This document shows positions 17,891-28,650 of a stretch of DNA of 64,000 nucleotides, in pieces. The position numbers were made by a program, and so were the translations under genes. Every line of letters begins with the position of its first letter. The first letter of the stretch is position 1. Source of the stretch: Chryseobacterium sp. LJ668 (GTDB lineage: Bacteria; Bacteroidota; Bacteroidia; Flavobacteriales; Weeksellaceae); NCBI RefSeq assembly GCF_019613955.1, contig NZ_CP080443.1, positions 1,550,001 to 1,614,000 of the forward strand. The letters are read 5' to 3'. The notes under the pieces are model-generated. The model had not been told where the DNA came from. It saw only the letters and a program-made list of their open reading frames with translations, and searched no databases.

Positions 17891-19498
17891 ATGGATTTTA
17901 GATATCAGGATCCGTATCCAATTTTGAAAGATGATACGGTTTATAAAAAATTGACTTCAGATTATGTGAAAGTTGAGCAGCATGGTGAAAGAGAAATTTT
18001 AACCATCGATCCGAAGGGTCTTGAGCTATTGGCTGAAGAAGCGATGGCAGATGTTTCTTTTATGCTTCGTTCTTCACACTTGGCAAGCTTAAAAAGAATT
18101 ATTGACGATCCTGAAGCTACGGATAATGACAGATTTGTTGCTTATAACTTACTGCAAAATGCTGCGGTTGCAGTAGAAGGAGCTTTACCTTCTTGTCAGG
18201 ATACCGGAACTGCAATTGTGATGGGAAAGAAAGGTGAAAACGTTTACACCGGAGTTGAAGACGGCGAATATTTAAGTAAAGGAATTTACAATACATATCA
18301 AAAAAGAAATTTAAGATATTCTCAGGTTGTACCTTTGACGATGTTTGATGAAAAAAATTCTGGTTCAAACCTTCCGGCGCAGATTGATATTTATGCTAAA
18401 AAAGGAAATTCTTACGATTTCTTATTTTTAACGAAAGGTGGAGGTTCTGCCAACAAAACTTTCCTTTATCAAAAAACGAAATCTTTATTAAACGAGAAAT
18501 CTCTTGAAGCTTTTGTAAAAGAGAGAATTTCAGACTTGGGAACAGCGGCTTGCCCACCTTACCACTTAGCTTTAGTAATTGGGGGAACTTCTGCAGAAGC
18601 CAATTTGGCTGCAGTAAAAAAAGCATCTGCAAAATATTATGATCATCTTCCTACAGAAGGTAATGAAGCTGGTCAGGCTTTCAGAGATCTGGAATGGGAG
18701 GCGAAAGTTCAGAAAATCTGCCAGGAAAGCGCAATCGGGGCTCAGTTTGGAGGTAAATATTTAACGCACGATGTTCGTGTAATCAGATTGCCTCGTCACG
18801 CGGCTTCTTGCCCAGTCGGAATGGGAGTTTCTTGTTCGGCAGACAGAAATATCAAAGGAAAAATTACCAAAGAAGGAATTTTCTTAGAGCAATTGGAACA
18901 AGATCCGAAAAGATTTTTACCTGCAACATCTCCACATTTAGAAGCAGCAGTTGATATTGATTTAAATAAACCAATGCCTGAAATTCTGGCTGAGCTTTCA
19001 AAATATCCGATCAAAACAAGATTAAAATTAAACGGAACTTTAATTGTTGCAAGAGATATTGCTCACGCAAAAATCAAAGAACTCTTAGATTCCGGAAAGC
19101 CCATGCCTGACTATTTTAAAAATCACCCGATTTATTACGCAGGACCGGCGAAAACTCCAGAGGGAATGGCATCAGGAAGTTTCGGGCCTACGACTGCGGG
19201 AAGAATGGATGTTTATGTGGATGAATTCCAAAGTCATGGCGGAAGTATGGTGATGCTGGCAAAAGGAAACAGAACAACTGATGTAACCAATGCCTGTCAT
19301 AAGTACGGAGGCTTCTACATCGGTTCAGTTGGCGGGCCGGCTGCAATTCTGGCAAAAGAAAATATTTTGTCAGTCGAAGTGGTCGATTTCCCGGAATTGG
19401 GAATGGAAGCAGTAAGAAAAATCGAGGTAAAAGATTTCCCTGCATTCATTATTACCGACGATAAAGGAAATGATTTCTTCGCCAATCTTGCGCATTAA
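17891..19498 (+). CDS. Fumarate hydratase class I (Fe-S)
   Basis: 535 residues from the ATG at 17891 ([16 protein letters not shown]), matching the length of single-chain FumA/FumB-type enzymes with fused alpha and beta domains. Candidate cluster cysteines are in [11 protein letters not shown] (about 100-110) and [16 protein letters not shown] (about 305-320). The C-terminal domain has [20 protein letters not shown] and the [11 protein letters not shown] segment. It hydrates fumarate using a labile [4Fe-4S] cluster. It is divergent from fumC across a 155-bp promoter region, which would allow iron- or oxidant-dependent switching, though no Fur box was identified. Confidence 0.93.
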   Translation: MDFRYQDPYPILKDDTVYKKLTSDYVKVEQHGEREILTIDPKGLELLAEEAMADVSFMLRSSHLASLKRIIDDPEATDNDRFVAYNLLQNAAVAVEGALPSCQDTGTAIVMGKKGENVYTGVEDGEYLSKGIYNTYQKRNLRYSQVVPLTMFDEKNSGSNLPAQIDIYAKKGNSYDFLFLTKGGGSANKTFLYQKTKSLLNEKSLEAFVKERISDLGTAACPPYHLALVIGGTSAEANLAAVKKASAKYYDHLPTEGNEAGQAFRDLEWEAKVQKICQESAIGAQFGGKYLTHDVRVIRLPRHAASCPVGMGVSCSADRNIKGKITKEGIFLEQLEQDPKRFLPATSPHLEAAVDIDLNKPMPEILAELSKYPIKTRLKLNGTLIVARDIAHAKIKELLDSGKPMPDYFKNHPIYYAGPAKTPEGMASGSFGPTTAGRMDVYVDEFQSHGGSMVMLAKGNRTTDVTNACHKYGGFYIGSVGGPAAILAKENILSVEVVDFPELGMEAVRKIEVKDFPAFIITDDKGNDFFANLAH

Positions 19499-19564
19499 TC
19501 GTTTAAATAAAAATAAATTGCGAAATTTACGTTCTATATCTTTTGATAAAAAAGAAAAAAGTTC

Positions 19565-19572
19565 TATTTTTG
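19565..19572 (+). promoter_or_regulatory. Consensus Bacteroidetes promoter
   Basis: TTTG at 19542-19545, a 19-nt spacer, then TATTTTTG at 19565-19572: a textbook -33/-7 pair 20 nt upstream of the 96-residue membrane protein gene. Confidence 0.75.
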
Positions 19573-19591
19573 CCTTAAATATATAAGAAAA

Positions 19592-19882
19592 ATGATGTTA
19601 TCAGCATTTTGGCCGTTTTATCAGTTCCTTTGGACAATCTATTTTGTTACAATGTTCCTAGTGGGATTCTGGTGTATTTTTATGTTTTTCGGATTTGTTA
19701 TCCCATTATGGTTGACGGAAGGTTTGAAGGAATATTTCGGAAAGATAAAGCCTTTTGATCCTGAAGATATCAGAAGAAAATTAATTTACGAACAAGAAGG
19801 TGTAGAGGTAATTTTCAACGAGCCTAAAGGTCACGGCCCTTTCTTACACGATAATCATATACACGATAAAGGACATCATTAA
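19592..19882 (+). CDS. Small membrane protein of unknown function
   Basis: 96 residues. An aromatic-rich hydrophobic N-terminus (FWPFYQFLWTIYFVTMFLVG and on to residue ~43) probably forms one or two membrane helices. It is followed by an acidic soluble tail and a His-rich end (HGPFLHDNHIHDKGHH) that could bind metal. It has its own consensus promoter and a downstream terminator, so it is a monocistronic gene. No family was recognised. Confidence 0.75.
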   Translation: MMLSAFWPFYQFLWTIYFVTMFLVGFWCIFMFFGFVIPLWLTEGLKEYFGKIKPFDPEDIRRKLIYEQEGVEVIFNEPKGHGPFLHDNHIHDKGHH

Positions 19883-19945
19883 TGAATGTCATCGCTTTTT
19901 CACCATAATTCTGAAAAAGTGATATCATAGCAAAACAACATATAT

Positions 19946-19971
19946 AAAACCACTGATTTATCGGTGGTTTT
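19946..19971 (+). terminator. Intrinsic terminator
   Basis: AAAACCAC / GTGGTTTT hairpin followed by a T-run, 63 nt after the small membrane protein gene. The remaining ~150 bp to the next gene hold nothing recognisable apart from an AT-rich leader. Confidence 0.75.
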
Positions 19972-20125
19972 TCTGGTTTTGAGTCTAATCATTGTGTTTA
20001 TTTTTTACATCTAAATCTGATTCTTTGTAATCTTTTTTATATTAATGGTTTTTATAGAATAACAAAATTCAAACTTTATCAATACATTTAAGAAATTTAT
20101 TTTATTTTTATAAAAAATATGCAAT

Positions 20126-22963
20126 ATGAAAAAAATGTATTCGTTTATTTATCTTTTCATTACAGGAATTGTATTCGGACAGATAAGTTACACTATTAAT
20201 CCTAATCCATTTAATGAAACCGACCCAATAACACTATCGGTTCCGGGAAATCAAATTGATGAATCCGCTTGGGGCGTTGCAAACAATGCTATTTATATCT
20301 GGACGTGGTCTTTAGATTTAAACTATACCAACAGCCAGGATTGCCCTACCAACGGAGCATGGACAAATTCTAATGAATTGAATAAGTTATCTTACAATTC
20401 AGTTACAGATATTTACTCTTTAACCTTTACCCCAACTACATTTTATAACAGAACAGGAATTGGCAGGATCGGATTTTTGCTAAAAACCAAAACAGGCAGT
20501 CATCAGACTTCGCCCGACATTTTTGTGAATGTAGGTACATTAAGCCTAAGCTTAACAAATCCTTTGGTTAATAGTTTAACTTCAGTTCCTGTGGGAAATT
20601 CGGTGAACGTAAATGCAAATACCAATACAGGAGCTACTTTTCAGTTAAAGGCAAACGGAACAATTGTAAATTCTACTTCAATACCATCTACTTCGTACAA
20701 CTACAGCTATACAGTGGCAGCAGATGCAGACATGGAATTGATTGCAACAGCCGGTTCAACTATTAAAAACGCAAATTTCACTTTACAGGTTCCAAGGAAT
20801 GTTGTATCGCAGGCAATTCCAAGTTGGATAAGACAGGGAATAAATTACCACCCTACAGATAATACAAAAGTGGGTCTGGCTTTGTATGCGCCGTTTAAAA
20901 ATTTCGTTCATGTTATTGGAAGTTTTAATAACTGGATGGTAAATGATGCTTATTTAATGAAAAGAGACACTGCAAATCCTGATTTATATTGGATTGAGCT
21001 GAACGGAGTAACCCCACAGCAGCTCTATACTTTCCAATACAGAACCAATGATCTGAAGAAGGTAGCCGATCCTTATTCACCGCAGATTTTATCGTCCTAT
21101 GATGATCAGTATATTTCGGCAGCAACATATCCTAATTTACCGGCATTTCCTGCAGGACAGGGCTTTGAAGTTTCTACGTTCAAAACCGGACAAACGCCAT
21201 ATAATTGGCAGGTCACTAATTTTACAAGACCAAACAAAGAAAATTTAATTATCTATGAACTCTTGTTAAGAGATTTCACCCAGGAAAAAAACTGGCAGTC
21301 TTTAATCAATAAAATCAATTATTTAAAAGATCTAAAAATTAATGCTATTGAATTGATGCCGATCATGGAATTTGAAGGCAATCTTTCATGGGGTTACAAT
21401 ACGTCATTCCATTATGCATTAGATAAAGCCTACGGAACTCCCGAAAAATTCAAAGAATTTGTTGATCTCTGCCACCAAAACGGAATTGCTGTTATTTTAG
21501 ATGTTGCTTTCAATCATGCAACGGGAAGATCTCCATTAGCGAGACTTTGGAATGTAGATCCGGACGGAGACGGGTATGGAGATATTGCGGCTAATAACCC
21601 TTATTTTAATACCGTTCCGAAGCATTCTTATAATGTTTTCAACGATTTTAATCATTCAACAACTGCTACAAGATATTATGTTGAAAGAACTTTACAGCAA
21701 TGGCTTACAGAATATAAAGTGGATGGCTTCCGTTGGGATTTGACGAAAGGATTTACCCAAAACTGTTCTGCTAATGATGAACCGTGTACTAATGCTTATC
21801 AGCAGGACAGAGTAGATGTTTTAAAGTATTATGCGGACAAGCAGTGGGCACTCGATCCGAATTCTTATATGATTTTTGAGCATTTGGGCACCGATGCCGA
21901 AGAACAACAGTGGGCAAATTACAAAGTGGCTGAAGGAAAAGGTGTTATGATGTGGAATAATCAGAACGGTCCGTACAATCAAAATACTATGGGCTATAAA
22001 GACAACAGCAACTTTGACCGTATGGATCACGAACTTCATGGTTTTAGCAATATGCATGGAGTTGGGTATGGTGAAAGCCATGACGAAGAAAGATTAATGT
22101 TTAAAAATCTTTCTTATGGAGCTGTAAATGGAGCATATAATGTGACCAATCTCAATACCGCATTAGAAAGGATGAAAGCCTTCGGAGCTACATTTTTTAC
22201 AATTCCCGGCCCTAAAATGATCTGGCAGTTTGGTGAATTAGGTTATGAATTCAGCATCAACAGATGTGCAGACGGAACAATTAACAATAATTGCCGTACA
22301 GATGAGAAACCTGTTGCTTTTACATTAGGTTATGATACCAATACCAACAGAAAAGCTATTTATAATACTTGGGCTCAAATCATTAATGTCAGAAATGCGC
22401 ATCCTGTTTTCAGATCAAAAACCTATACCGTAGAATCTAATAATCTGACCAATGATCCGAATGGTTTGATTACAAGAATTTATATTAATGATCCTTTACT
22501 GACAGGAGGAGTGAAAAATGTAGTTGTTTTGGTAAATTATGATACTTCGGCTAAAAACGTAGTTCCTTATTTTCCTTTTACAGGACAATGGCAAAACTTG
22601 ATGGATAATACTGCGTTTAATGTGACTTCAACTACCGCTCCGATCACGCTTCAACCTGGGGAATTCAGAATTTTCGGAAATCCTTTCACTACTTTGTCGA
22701 CTGCTGAAGAAAATTTAGATAAAAGATTATCGCTTCAGATTGCAGATAATCCTGTGAAAAATGGTTTGGCTAAATTGATTTATCATAAAGCTAAAAACGG
22801 AGAAATCGCAATTTACGACATGAGCGGAAAAAAAATGGATTCATTTAAACTAAAAGATGAAGACGGAACTTATCAATTAAGAACAAATTATCCTGCAGGA
22901 ACCTATCTGGTTCACCTGAAGACCGATAACGGAGTTGCCATTCAGAAAATGATCGTTCAATAA
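20126..22963 (+). CDS. Secreted GH13 alpha-amylase/branching-type glucanase with T9SS sorting domain
   Basis: 945 residues. A signal peptide (MKKMYSFIYLFITGIVFGQ) is followed by a beta-sandwich N-terminal region and a CBM48-like segment (VGLALYAPFKNFVHVIGSFN, about 250-275). The GH13 barrel has the expected regions: LDVAFNHATG near 455, VDGFRWDLTKG (nucleophile Asp) near 532, a MIFEHLG acid/base Glu near 582, and GYGESHDEER near 650. The C-terminal ~75 residues (ADNPVKNG, IYDMSGKKM, YPAGTYLVHL, MIVQ end) are a type A T9SS sorting domain. The protein is therefore exported by Sec, then by the type IX system, and probably degrades or remodels alpha-glucans outside the cell. No susC/susD pair is adjacent. 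Confidence 0.92.
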   Translation: MKKMYSFIYLFITGIVFGQISYTINPNPFNETDPITLSVPGNQIDESAWGVANNAIYIWTWSLDLNYTNSQDCPTNGAWTNSNELNKLSYNSVTDIYSLTFTPTTFYNRTGIGRIGFLLKTKTGSHQTSPDIFVNVGTLSLSLTNPLVNSLTSVPVGNSVNVNANTNTGATFQLKANGTIVNSTSIPSTSYNYSYTVAADADMELIATAGSTIKNANFTLQVPRNVVSQAIPSWIRQGINYHPTDNTKVGLALYAPFKNFVHVIGSFNNWMVNDAYLMKRDTANPDLYWIELNGVTPQQLYTFQYRTNDLKKVADPYSPQILSSYDDQYISAATYPNLPAFPAGQGFEVSTFKTGQTPYNWQVTNFTRPNKENLIIYELLLRDFTQEKNWQSLINKINYLKDLKINAIELMPIMEFEGNLSWGYNTSFHYALDKAYGTPEKFKEFVDLCHQNGIAVILDVAFNHATGRSPLARLWNVDPDGDGYGDIAANNPYFNTVPKHSYNVFNDFNHSTTATRYYVERTLQQWLTEYKVDGFRWDLTKGFTQNCSANDEPCTNAYQQDRVDVLKYYADKQWALDPNSYMIFEHLGTDAEEQQWANYKVAEGKGVMMWNNQNGPYNQNTMGYKDNSNFDRMDHELHGFSNMHGVGYGESHDEERLMFKNLSYGAVNGAYNVTNLNTALERMKAFGATFFTIPGPKMIWQFGELGYEFSINRCADGTINNNCRTDEKPVAFTLGYDTNTNRKAIYNTWAQIINVRNAHPVFRSKTYTVESNNLTNDPNGLITRIYINDPLLTGGVKNVVVLVNYDTSAKNVVPYFPFTGQWQNLMDNTAFNVTSTTAPITLQPGEFRIFGNPFTTLSTAEENLDKRLSLQIADNPVKNGLAKLIYHKAKNGEIAIYDMSGKKMDSFKLKDEDGTYQLRTNYPAGTYLVHLKTDNGVAIQKMIVQ

Positions 22964-22979
22964 AATCAAAACAATAGGT

Positions 22980-23005
22980 AAAGCTCATGAAAATGAGCTT
23001 TTTTT
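22980..23005 (+). terminator. Intrinsic terminator
   Basis: AAGCTCAT-GAAA-ATGAGCTT hairpin followed by a T-run, right after the glucanase gene. Confidence 0.85.
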
Positions 23006-23022
23006 ATTAATCATCAAATCCG

Positions 23023-23030
23023 TATCTTTG
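23023..23030 (+). promoter_or_regulatory. prfA promoter -7 element (TATCTTTG)
   Basis: Consensus -7 box 17 nt upstream of the prfA ATG at 23048, placed just after the preceding terminator. Confidence 0.65.
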
Positions 23031-23047
23031 CCTACTAAATTTTTAAT

Positions 23048-24133
23048 ATGTCTAAGTCATTAATTCCAAAATTAGAAGCGATAAAACAGAGATATAATGA
23101 GGTGGCAGATCTTATTATACAGCCAGACGTAATTTCGGATCAGAAAAAATATTCTTCATTAAACAAAGAATACAGCGATTTAGGGAAAATTGTACACGTT
23201 TACAATCAATATAAAGGTGCTTTAGACAATATCGCGGAGTCTGAAGAAATCATTGCCGATGGTTCAGACAGAGACTTGGTCGATATGGCTAAGGAAGAAA
23301 AAGTAGAAGCACAAGGCAAGCTTCCAGGCTTGGAAGAAGAATTGAAAGTTCTTTTGATACCGAAAGATCCTACTGATGATAAAAACGTGATTGTAGAACT
23401 TCGCGCCGGAACCGGTGGTGATGAAGCTGCCATTTTCGTGGAAGATGTGTACAGAGCTTATGCGATGTTTTTCAAAACTAAAGGCTGGAAACACGAGATT
23501 ACAGATTCTAGTGAAGCTGCAAAAGGATATAAAGAATTAATTCTAAAAATTGAAGGAGACGGCGTCTACGGAATCATGAAATTCGAATCCGGAGTTCACC
23601 GTGTACAGCGTGTTCCTGAAACTGAATCTCAAGGTAGAGTACATACTTCAGCAATTACAGTTGCTGTTTTACCGGAAGCTGAAGAAATTGATTTTGAATT
23701 AAATCCTGCAGATATCGAAATGCAGACTTCACGTTCAGGAGGAGCAGGTGGACAAAACGTAAACAAGGTTGAAACCAAAGTACAGTTGACCCACAAACCT
23801 TCAGGAATGGTGGTTGTTTGTCAGCAGGCTCGTTCTCAGTTGGCCAACAGAGAATTGGCAATGGAAATGCTTCGTACCAAATTATACGATATTGAAGTTC
23901 AGAAATCTGTGGGAGATATTGCTGCACAGCGTAAATCGATGGTTTCTACCGGTGACCGTTCTGCTAAAATCAAAACCTACAACTATCCACAAGGAAGAGT
24001 GACTGATCACAGAATCAACAAATCAATGTACAATCTTGATGCCTACATGAATGGTGACATCGGAGAAATGATCGATGCTGTTATCATGGCAGAAAATGCC
24101 GAGAAAATGAAAGGGGAGGAAGAGAATTATTAA
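23048..24133 (+). CDS. prfA: Peptide chain release factor 1
   Basis: 361 residues, standard for RF1. The catalytic GGQ is at 234-236 in [16 protein letters not shown]. The codon-recognition region [17 protein letters not shown] (about 185-201) has the PxT-type tripeptide of RF1, which reads UAA and UAG. The GGQ glutamine hydrolyses peptidyl-tRNA at the peptidyl transferase centre. It is a monocistronic unit with its own promoter and a terminator behind. A second, shortened GGQ protein (prfH) is encoded at 31716-32414. Confidence 0.97.
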   Translation: MSKSLIPKLEAIKQRYNEVADLIIQPDVISDQKKYSSLNKEYSDLGKIVHVYNQYKGALDNIAESEEIIADGSDRDLVDMAKEEKVEAQGKLPGLEEELKVLLIPKDPTDDKNVIVELRAGTGGDEAAIFVEDVYRAYAMFFKTKGWKHEITDSSEAAKGYKELILKIEGDGVYGIMKFESGVHRVQRVPETESQGRVHTSAITVAVLPEAEEIDFELNPADIEMQTSRSGGAGGQNVNKVETKVQLTHKPSGMVVVCQQARSQLANRELAMEMLRTKLYDIEVQKSVGDIAAQRKSMVSTGDRSAKIKTYNYPQGRVTDHRINKSMYNLDAYMNGDIGEMIDAVIMAENAEKMKGEEENY

Positions 24134-24154
24134 TTTTTTTTCTTTTAAAATATG

Positions 24155-24186
24155 TAAAGCTTCCGAGAAATCGGGAGTTTTTTTTT
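24155..24186 (+). terminator. Intrinsic terminator after prfA
   Basis: Imperfect hairpin with arms CTTCCGA / TCGGGAG around GAAA, followed by a long T-run. Confidence 0.75.
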
Positions 24187-24203
24187 ATTCCCACAACTTT
24201 CCG

Positions 24204-24211
24204 TATTTTTG
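24204..24211 (+). promoter_or_regulatory. Prolyl oligopeptidase promoter -7 element (TATTTTTG)
   Basis: Consensus box overlapping the TTG at 24209 that opens the longest frame. This rules out that start and favours the ATG at 24227. Confidence 0.65.
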
Positions 24212-24226
24212 GTAAAATCCATCACA

Positions 24227-26338
24227 ATGAATTTCAAATTAATCTTATTAACAGCCGGAGTATTGTTTTCAGCAACTTTTTATTCTCAGAAAATGAATTA
24301 TCCTAAAGCAGTAAAAGGAAATCAGACCGATACTTATTTTGGAACTGCCGTGGCAGATCCGTACAGAGATTTAGAAAATGATTCTGAACCAACAAGAAAA
24401 TGGGTAGATGAAGAAGTGGTGTACAGTCAGAATTATCTTTCAAAAATACCTTTCAGAGAACAGATCAAAAGTCAGCTGACCGATATCTGGAACTACGAAA
24501 AAATATCTGCACCCTTTAAAGAAGGAGATTATACCTATTACTATAAAAATAACGGACTTCAGGCACAATCGGTTTTATATAGAACCGACAATAAAACAAA
24601 AACAACAGAAGTATTTTTAGATCCAAATAAATTTTCAGAAAAAGGAACCACTTCATTATCCAGTTTGTCATTCAACAAAAAAGGAAATTTAGCAGCATAC
24701 TCAATCTCAGAAGGTGGAAGTGACTGGAATAAAATTATCATCCTCGATGCCATTACAAAAAAACAAATCGACGAAACAATCGTTGATGTAAAATTCAGCG
24801 GAATTTCCTGGCAAGGCGATGAAGGTTTCTACTATTCAAGCTACGACAAACCAAAAGAAGGAACAGTTTTGTCTGGAATGACAGATAAACATAAAGTGTT
24901 CTTCCACAAATTAGGTACAAAACAATCAGCTGATCAGCTCATTTTTGGAGGAGATAAAACTCCAAGAAGATATTTGGGAGCGGTTGTTTCTGAAGACCAA
25001 AGATATTTAATTATTTCTGCAGCGAATGCAACCAACGGAAATGAATTATACATTAAAGATTTAAAGAAAGGCGGGGATTTCGTTCAAATCAACAAAGGTT
25101 TTGATATCAACGTAAATCTGGTGGATACAGAAGGCGACAATCTTTTCATTTTTACGGATAAAGATGCTCCCAACATGCGTTTGGTAAAAACAACCATCCA
25201 AAACCCGTCTCCCGAAACCTGGAAAGATGTTATCCCTGAAACAGAAAATGTGTTAGGAATCTCTTCTGGTGGCGGTTATTTCTTCGCAACCTATATGGTT
25301 GATGCGATTGATAAAGTAAAACAGTTTGACAAAACCGGAAAACTGATCAGAGAAATATCTTTGCCAGGGAAAGGTAATGTCGGAGGATTTGGAGGTAAAG
25401 AAAAAGAGAAGGAAATGTACTATTCTTTCAGCAACTACATTACGCCTGGAACGACATATAAATTCAATGCAGATACCGGAAAATCTGAGGTCTATCAAAA
25501 ACCTAAAGTAAAATTTGACCCTGAAAATTATATCTCAGAACAGGTTTTCTACACGTCAAAGGATGGAACAAAAGTTCCGATGATGATTAGCTATAAAAAA
25601 GGAACAAAGCTCGACGGGAAAAACCCTACGATGCTTTATTCTTACGGAGGTTTCAACATCAGTTTACAGCCATCGTTCTCAGTCGTTAATGCCATCTGGA
25701 TGGAAAATGGTGGGATTTATGCCGTTCCAAACATTCGTGGTGGTGGTGAATACGGTAAAAAATGGCACGATGCAGGAACCAAAATGCAGAAGAAAAACGT
25801 CTTTGATGATTTCATCGCTGCCGGAGAATACCTACAAAATAAAGGGTATACTTCAAAAGAATATATGGCACTTTCAGGAAGATCCAACGGTGGGCTTTTG
25901 GTTGGTGCAACCATGACCATGCGTCCGGATTTGGCTAGAGTTGCTTTCCCTGGAGTTGGAGTTTTAGATATGCTGAGGTACAATAAATTTACAGCCGGAG
26001 CAGGCTGGTCTTACGATTATGGAACAGCAGAAGACAACAAGGAAATGTTTGATTATCTTAAATCATACTCACCCGTTCACAATGTAAAAGCAGGAACTTG
26101 TTATCCGTCAACAATGATTATCACGAGCGATCATGATGACAGAGTAGTTCCGGCACACTCATTTAAATTCGGTGCTGAACTGCAGGAAAAACAAAAATGT
26201 GGCAATCCAATTTTGGTAAGAATCGAAAAAAACGCGGGCCACGGAGCGGGAAGAGCCACTGATCAGGTCATCAGCGAAAATGCAGATTTGATTTCTTTTG
26301 CCTTGTTTGAAATGGGAATTAAAAAGCTTGGTAAATAA
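24227..26338 (+). CDS. Prolyl oligopeptidase family serine peptidase (S9A)
   Basis: 703 residues from the ATG at 24227, which gives a signal peptide (MNFKLILLTAGVLFSATFYSQ), so it is exported, probably to the periplasm. A seven-bladed propeller (about 85-430) precedes the alpha/beta hydrolase domain. The catalytic Ser is S553 in LSGRSNGGLLVG, the Asp lies in DHDDRVVPAHS near 637, and the His in NAGHGAG near 672. Such enzymes cut after proline in short peptides. The N-terminal YPKAVKGNQTDTYFGTAVAD matches the bacterial POP pattern (P...D...YHG.VADPYR). It is monocistronic with its own promoter. Confidence 0.93.
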   Translation: MNFKLILLTAGVLFSATFYSQKMNYPKAVKGNQTDTYFGTAVADPYRDLENDSEPTRKWVDEEVVYSQNYLSKIPFREQIKSQLTDIWNYEKISAPFKEGDYTYYYKNNGLQAQSVLYRTDNKTKTTEVFLDPNKFSEKGTTSLSSLSFNKKGNLAAYSISEGGSDWNKIIILDAITKKQIDETIVDVKFSGISWQGDEGFYYSSYDKPKEGTVLSGMTDKHKVFFHKLGTKQSADQLIFGGDKTPRRYLGAVVSEDQRYLIISAANATNGNELYIKDLKKGGDFVQINKGFDINVNLVDTEGDNLFIFTDKDAPNMRLVKTTIQNPSPETWKDVIPETENVLGISSGGGYFFATYMVDAIDKVKQFDKTGKLIREISLPGKGNVGGFGGKEKEKEMYYSFSNYITPGTTYKFNADTGKSEVYQKPKVKFDPENYISEQVFYTSKDGTKVPMMISYKKGTKLDGKNPTMLYSYGGFNISLQPSFSVVNAIWMENGGIYAVPNIRGGGEYGKKWHDAGTKMQKKNVFDDFIAAGEYLQNKGYTSKEYMALSGRSNGGLLVGATMTMRPDLARVAFPGVGVLDMLRYNKFTAGAGWSYDYGTAEDNKEMFDYLKSYSPVHNVKAGTCYPSTMIITSDHDDRVVPAHSFKFGAELQEKQKCGNPILVRIEKNAGHGAGRATDQVISENADLISFALFEMGIKKLGK

Positions 26339-26446
26339 TTAAAAATTAAGATTTAAAAAAATGTTTTTGCAACATTGTAATTTCACTTTTTCTTAATGTG
26401 AAGTGGTTTTAAAATTATTCTCCCAAAAATGCTTACTTTTAAATCT

Positions 26447-26454
26447 TAAATTTG
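26447..26454 (+). promoter_or_regulatory. scpA promoter -7 element (TAAATTTG)
   Basis: Consensus box ending only 5 nt before the ATG at 26460, so transcription would start almost at the start codon. It lies inside the longer frame from 26403 and supports the later start. Confidence 0.6.
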
Positions 26455-26459
26455 AAATC

Positions 26460-28583
26460 ATGAGAAGGGAAATTCAGAATAAAAATCCCCAATTTACCAT
26501 ATCAGAAAAACACCTGGAAGTCTATCAATTTGAAAAAGACGGTCTCGAGCTAAAGTCTAAATATACCGTAGAAGATATTAAAGATGAAACTATCAGTCAG
26601 GTTTCACCCGGAATTGAACCTTTTTTAAGAGGCCCTTATTCTACAATGTATGTTCAGAAACCATGGACGGTACGTCAATATGCAGGATTTTCTACGGCTG
26701 AAGAATCCAATGCTTTTTACAGAAGAAATTTAGCGGCCGGACAGAAAGGACTTTCAGTAGCATTTGATTTGGCAACGCATAGAGGATATGATTCTGATCA
26801 TCCGAGGGTCGTTGGTGATGTGGGAAAAGCAGGCGTTGCCATTGATTCGGTTGAGGATATGAAGATTTTATTCAATGAAATTCCTTTAGATGAAATTTCG
26901 GTTTCCATGACGATGAATGGTGCAGTATTGCCAATCTTATCTTTTTATATTGTCGCAGCTGAAGAACAAGGAGTTTCTCAGGATTTACTTTCCGGAACTA
27001 TTCAGAATGATATTTTAAAGGAATTTATGGTGAGAAATACTTACATTTATCCGCCGACCCCTTCCATGAAAATCATTGCAGATATTTTTGAATATACTTC
27101 TAAAAATATCCCGAAATTTAATTCTATTTCTATATCAGGCTATCACATGCAGGAAGCGGGAGCAACACCGGTTCTGGAAATGGCCTATACTTTAGCGGAC
27201 GGTTTGGAATATGTAAGAACTGGGATAAAAGCGGGAATGAAAGTAGACGATTTTGCCCCGAGATTATCATTTTTCTGGGCGATCGGCATGAATCATTTCA
27301 TGGAAATTGCAAAAATGCGTGCCGCAAGATACATTTGGGCAACGCTTTTAAAGCAGTTCAATCCTCAGAATCCAAAATCTTTAGCATTAAGAACACATTC
27401 TCAAACTTCTGGCTGGTCTTTAACCGAGCAGGAACCGTTTAACAATATCACAAGAACTGCCATCGAAGCTTTATCTTCAGCATTAGGCGGAACACAATCT
27501 CTACATACAAACGCATTAGACGAAGCAATTGCTCTTCCAACAGATTATTCAGCGAAAATTGCAAGGAATACGCAGATTATTCTCCAGCAGGAAAGCGGAA
27601 TCTGTGATGTTGTAGATCCTATGGGCGGAAGTAATCTGGTAGAAGCTTTAACGCAGCAGATGATCGAAGAAGCAATGAAATTCATCGACGAAGTTGAAAA
27701 AGAAGGAGGAATGACAAAAGCAATAGAAGCAGGAATTCCGAAAATGAGAATTGAAGAAGCTGCTGCCAAAAAACAGGCAAAAATCGATAGCGGTGAAGAA
27801 TTTATCATCGGTGTCAATTCTTTCAAATCAAGTTTAAAGCAAATGGAATTGGAGATTTTGGATATTGATAATTCCGAGGTTCGCAGAAAACAGATTGAGA
27901 GATTAGAATCAATTAAATCAAATAGGAATTCTGAAGCCGTAAAAGAAATTTTAAATCAAATCCGAGAATCTGCAAAGACAGGAAACGGCAATCTCTTGGC
28001 GTTATGCATCGAAGCAGCTCGCAGAAGAGTTACTTTAGGCGAAATGAGCGATGCGATGGAAGAAACGTACGGACGTTACAAAGCAAATATCAGAACCATA
28101 CAGGGAGTTTACGCAATGAATGCAGGTAAAAACGAATATTTTAGTCAGGCACTTCAGCTTACCCAGCAATTTGAAGGAGAAGAAGGGCGTCGCCCGAGAA
28201 TCATGGTAGCCAAGATGGGTCAGGATGGTCATGACCGAGGTGCGAAGGTAGTAGCGACAGCCTTTGCCGATATGGGTTTTGATGTTGATGTAGCTCCGTT
28301 ATTCCAGACGCCGGAAGAGGTGGCAAAACAGGCTGTGGAAAATGACATTCATATCTTGGGAGTATCTTCATTGGCTGCAGGACACAAAACTTTGGTGCCG
28401 CAGGTTGTCGAAGAGCTTAAAAAGCTTGGTGCAGAAGATATTACCATTGTTGTAGGCGGTGTGATTCCGCAACAGGATTATGAATTTTTATACGCAAATG
28501 GGGCAGATTTCATTTTCGGTCCGGGAACCAATCTTCCAAAATGTGCGGTGGATATTCTGAACAGATTTTTAAAAAATAGTTAA
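26460..28583 (+). CDS. scpA: Methylmalonyl-CoA mutase, large-subunit type
   Basis: 707 residues from the ATG at 26460 ([18 protein letters not shown]). The N-terminal barrel has the substrate-binding [20 protein letters not shown] and [21 protein letters not shown] segments without gaps. The C-terminal B12 domain carries the DxHxxG motif at 589-594 (DGHDRG), with GGVIPQQD after it. The enzyme interconverts methylmalonyl-CoA and succinyl-CoA using adenosylcobalamin, in propionate and branched-chain catabolism. No small-subunit gene is adjacent here. Its GTPase chaperone meaB lies 6 kb downstream in a separate unit. Confidence 0.95.
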   Translation: MRREIQNKNPQFTISEKHLEVYQFEKDGLELKSKYTVEDIKDETISQVSPGIEPFLRGPYSTMYVQKPWTVRQYAGFSTAEESNAFYRRNLAAGQKGLSVAFDLATHRGYDSDHPRVVGDVGKAGVAIDSVEDMKILFNEIPLDEISVSMTMNGAVLPILSFYIVAAEEQGVSQDLLSGTIQNDILKEFMVRNTYIYPPTPSMKIIADIFEYTSKNIPKFNSISISGYHMQEAGATPVLEMAYTLADGLEYVRTGIKAGMKVDDFAPRLSFFWAIGMNHFMEIAKMRAARYIWATLLKQFNPQNPKSLALRTHSQTSGWSLTEQEPFNNITRTAIEALSSALGGTQSLHTNALDEAIALPTDYSAKIARNTQIILQQESGICDVVDPMGGSNLVEALTQQMIEEAMKFIDEVEKEGGMTKAIEAGIPKMRIEEAAAKKQAKIDSGEEFIIGVNSFKSSLKQMELEILDIDNSEVRRKQIERLESIKSNRNSEAVKEILNQIRESAKTGNGNLLALCIEAARRRVTLGEMSDAMEETYGRYKANIRTIQGVYAMNAGKNEYFSQALQLTQQFEGEEGRRPRIMVAKMGQDGHDRGAKVVATAFADMGFDVDVAPLFQTPEEVAKQAVENDIHILGVSSLAAGHKTLVPQVVEELKKLGAEDITIVVGGVIPQQDYEFLYANGADFIFGPGTNLPKCAVDILNRFLKNS

Positions 28584-28650
28584 TAAACTTATAATTATAT
28601 TTTTTTGCATAGGATTTGTACTGTAGTCCATAACCACAAAATAAAATAAT

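Noticed and set aside
28584..28650. Promoter for the stress-like gene
   Set aside because: A long T-run followed by G resembles TTTG, but no TAnnTTTG with proper spacing could be fixed.
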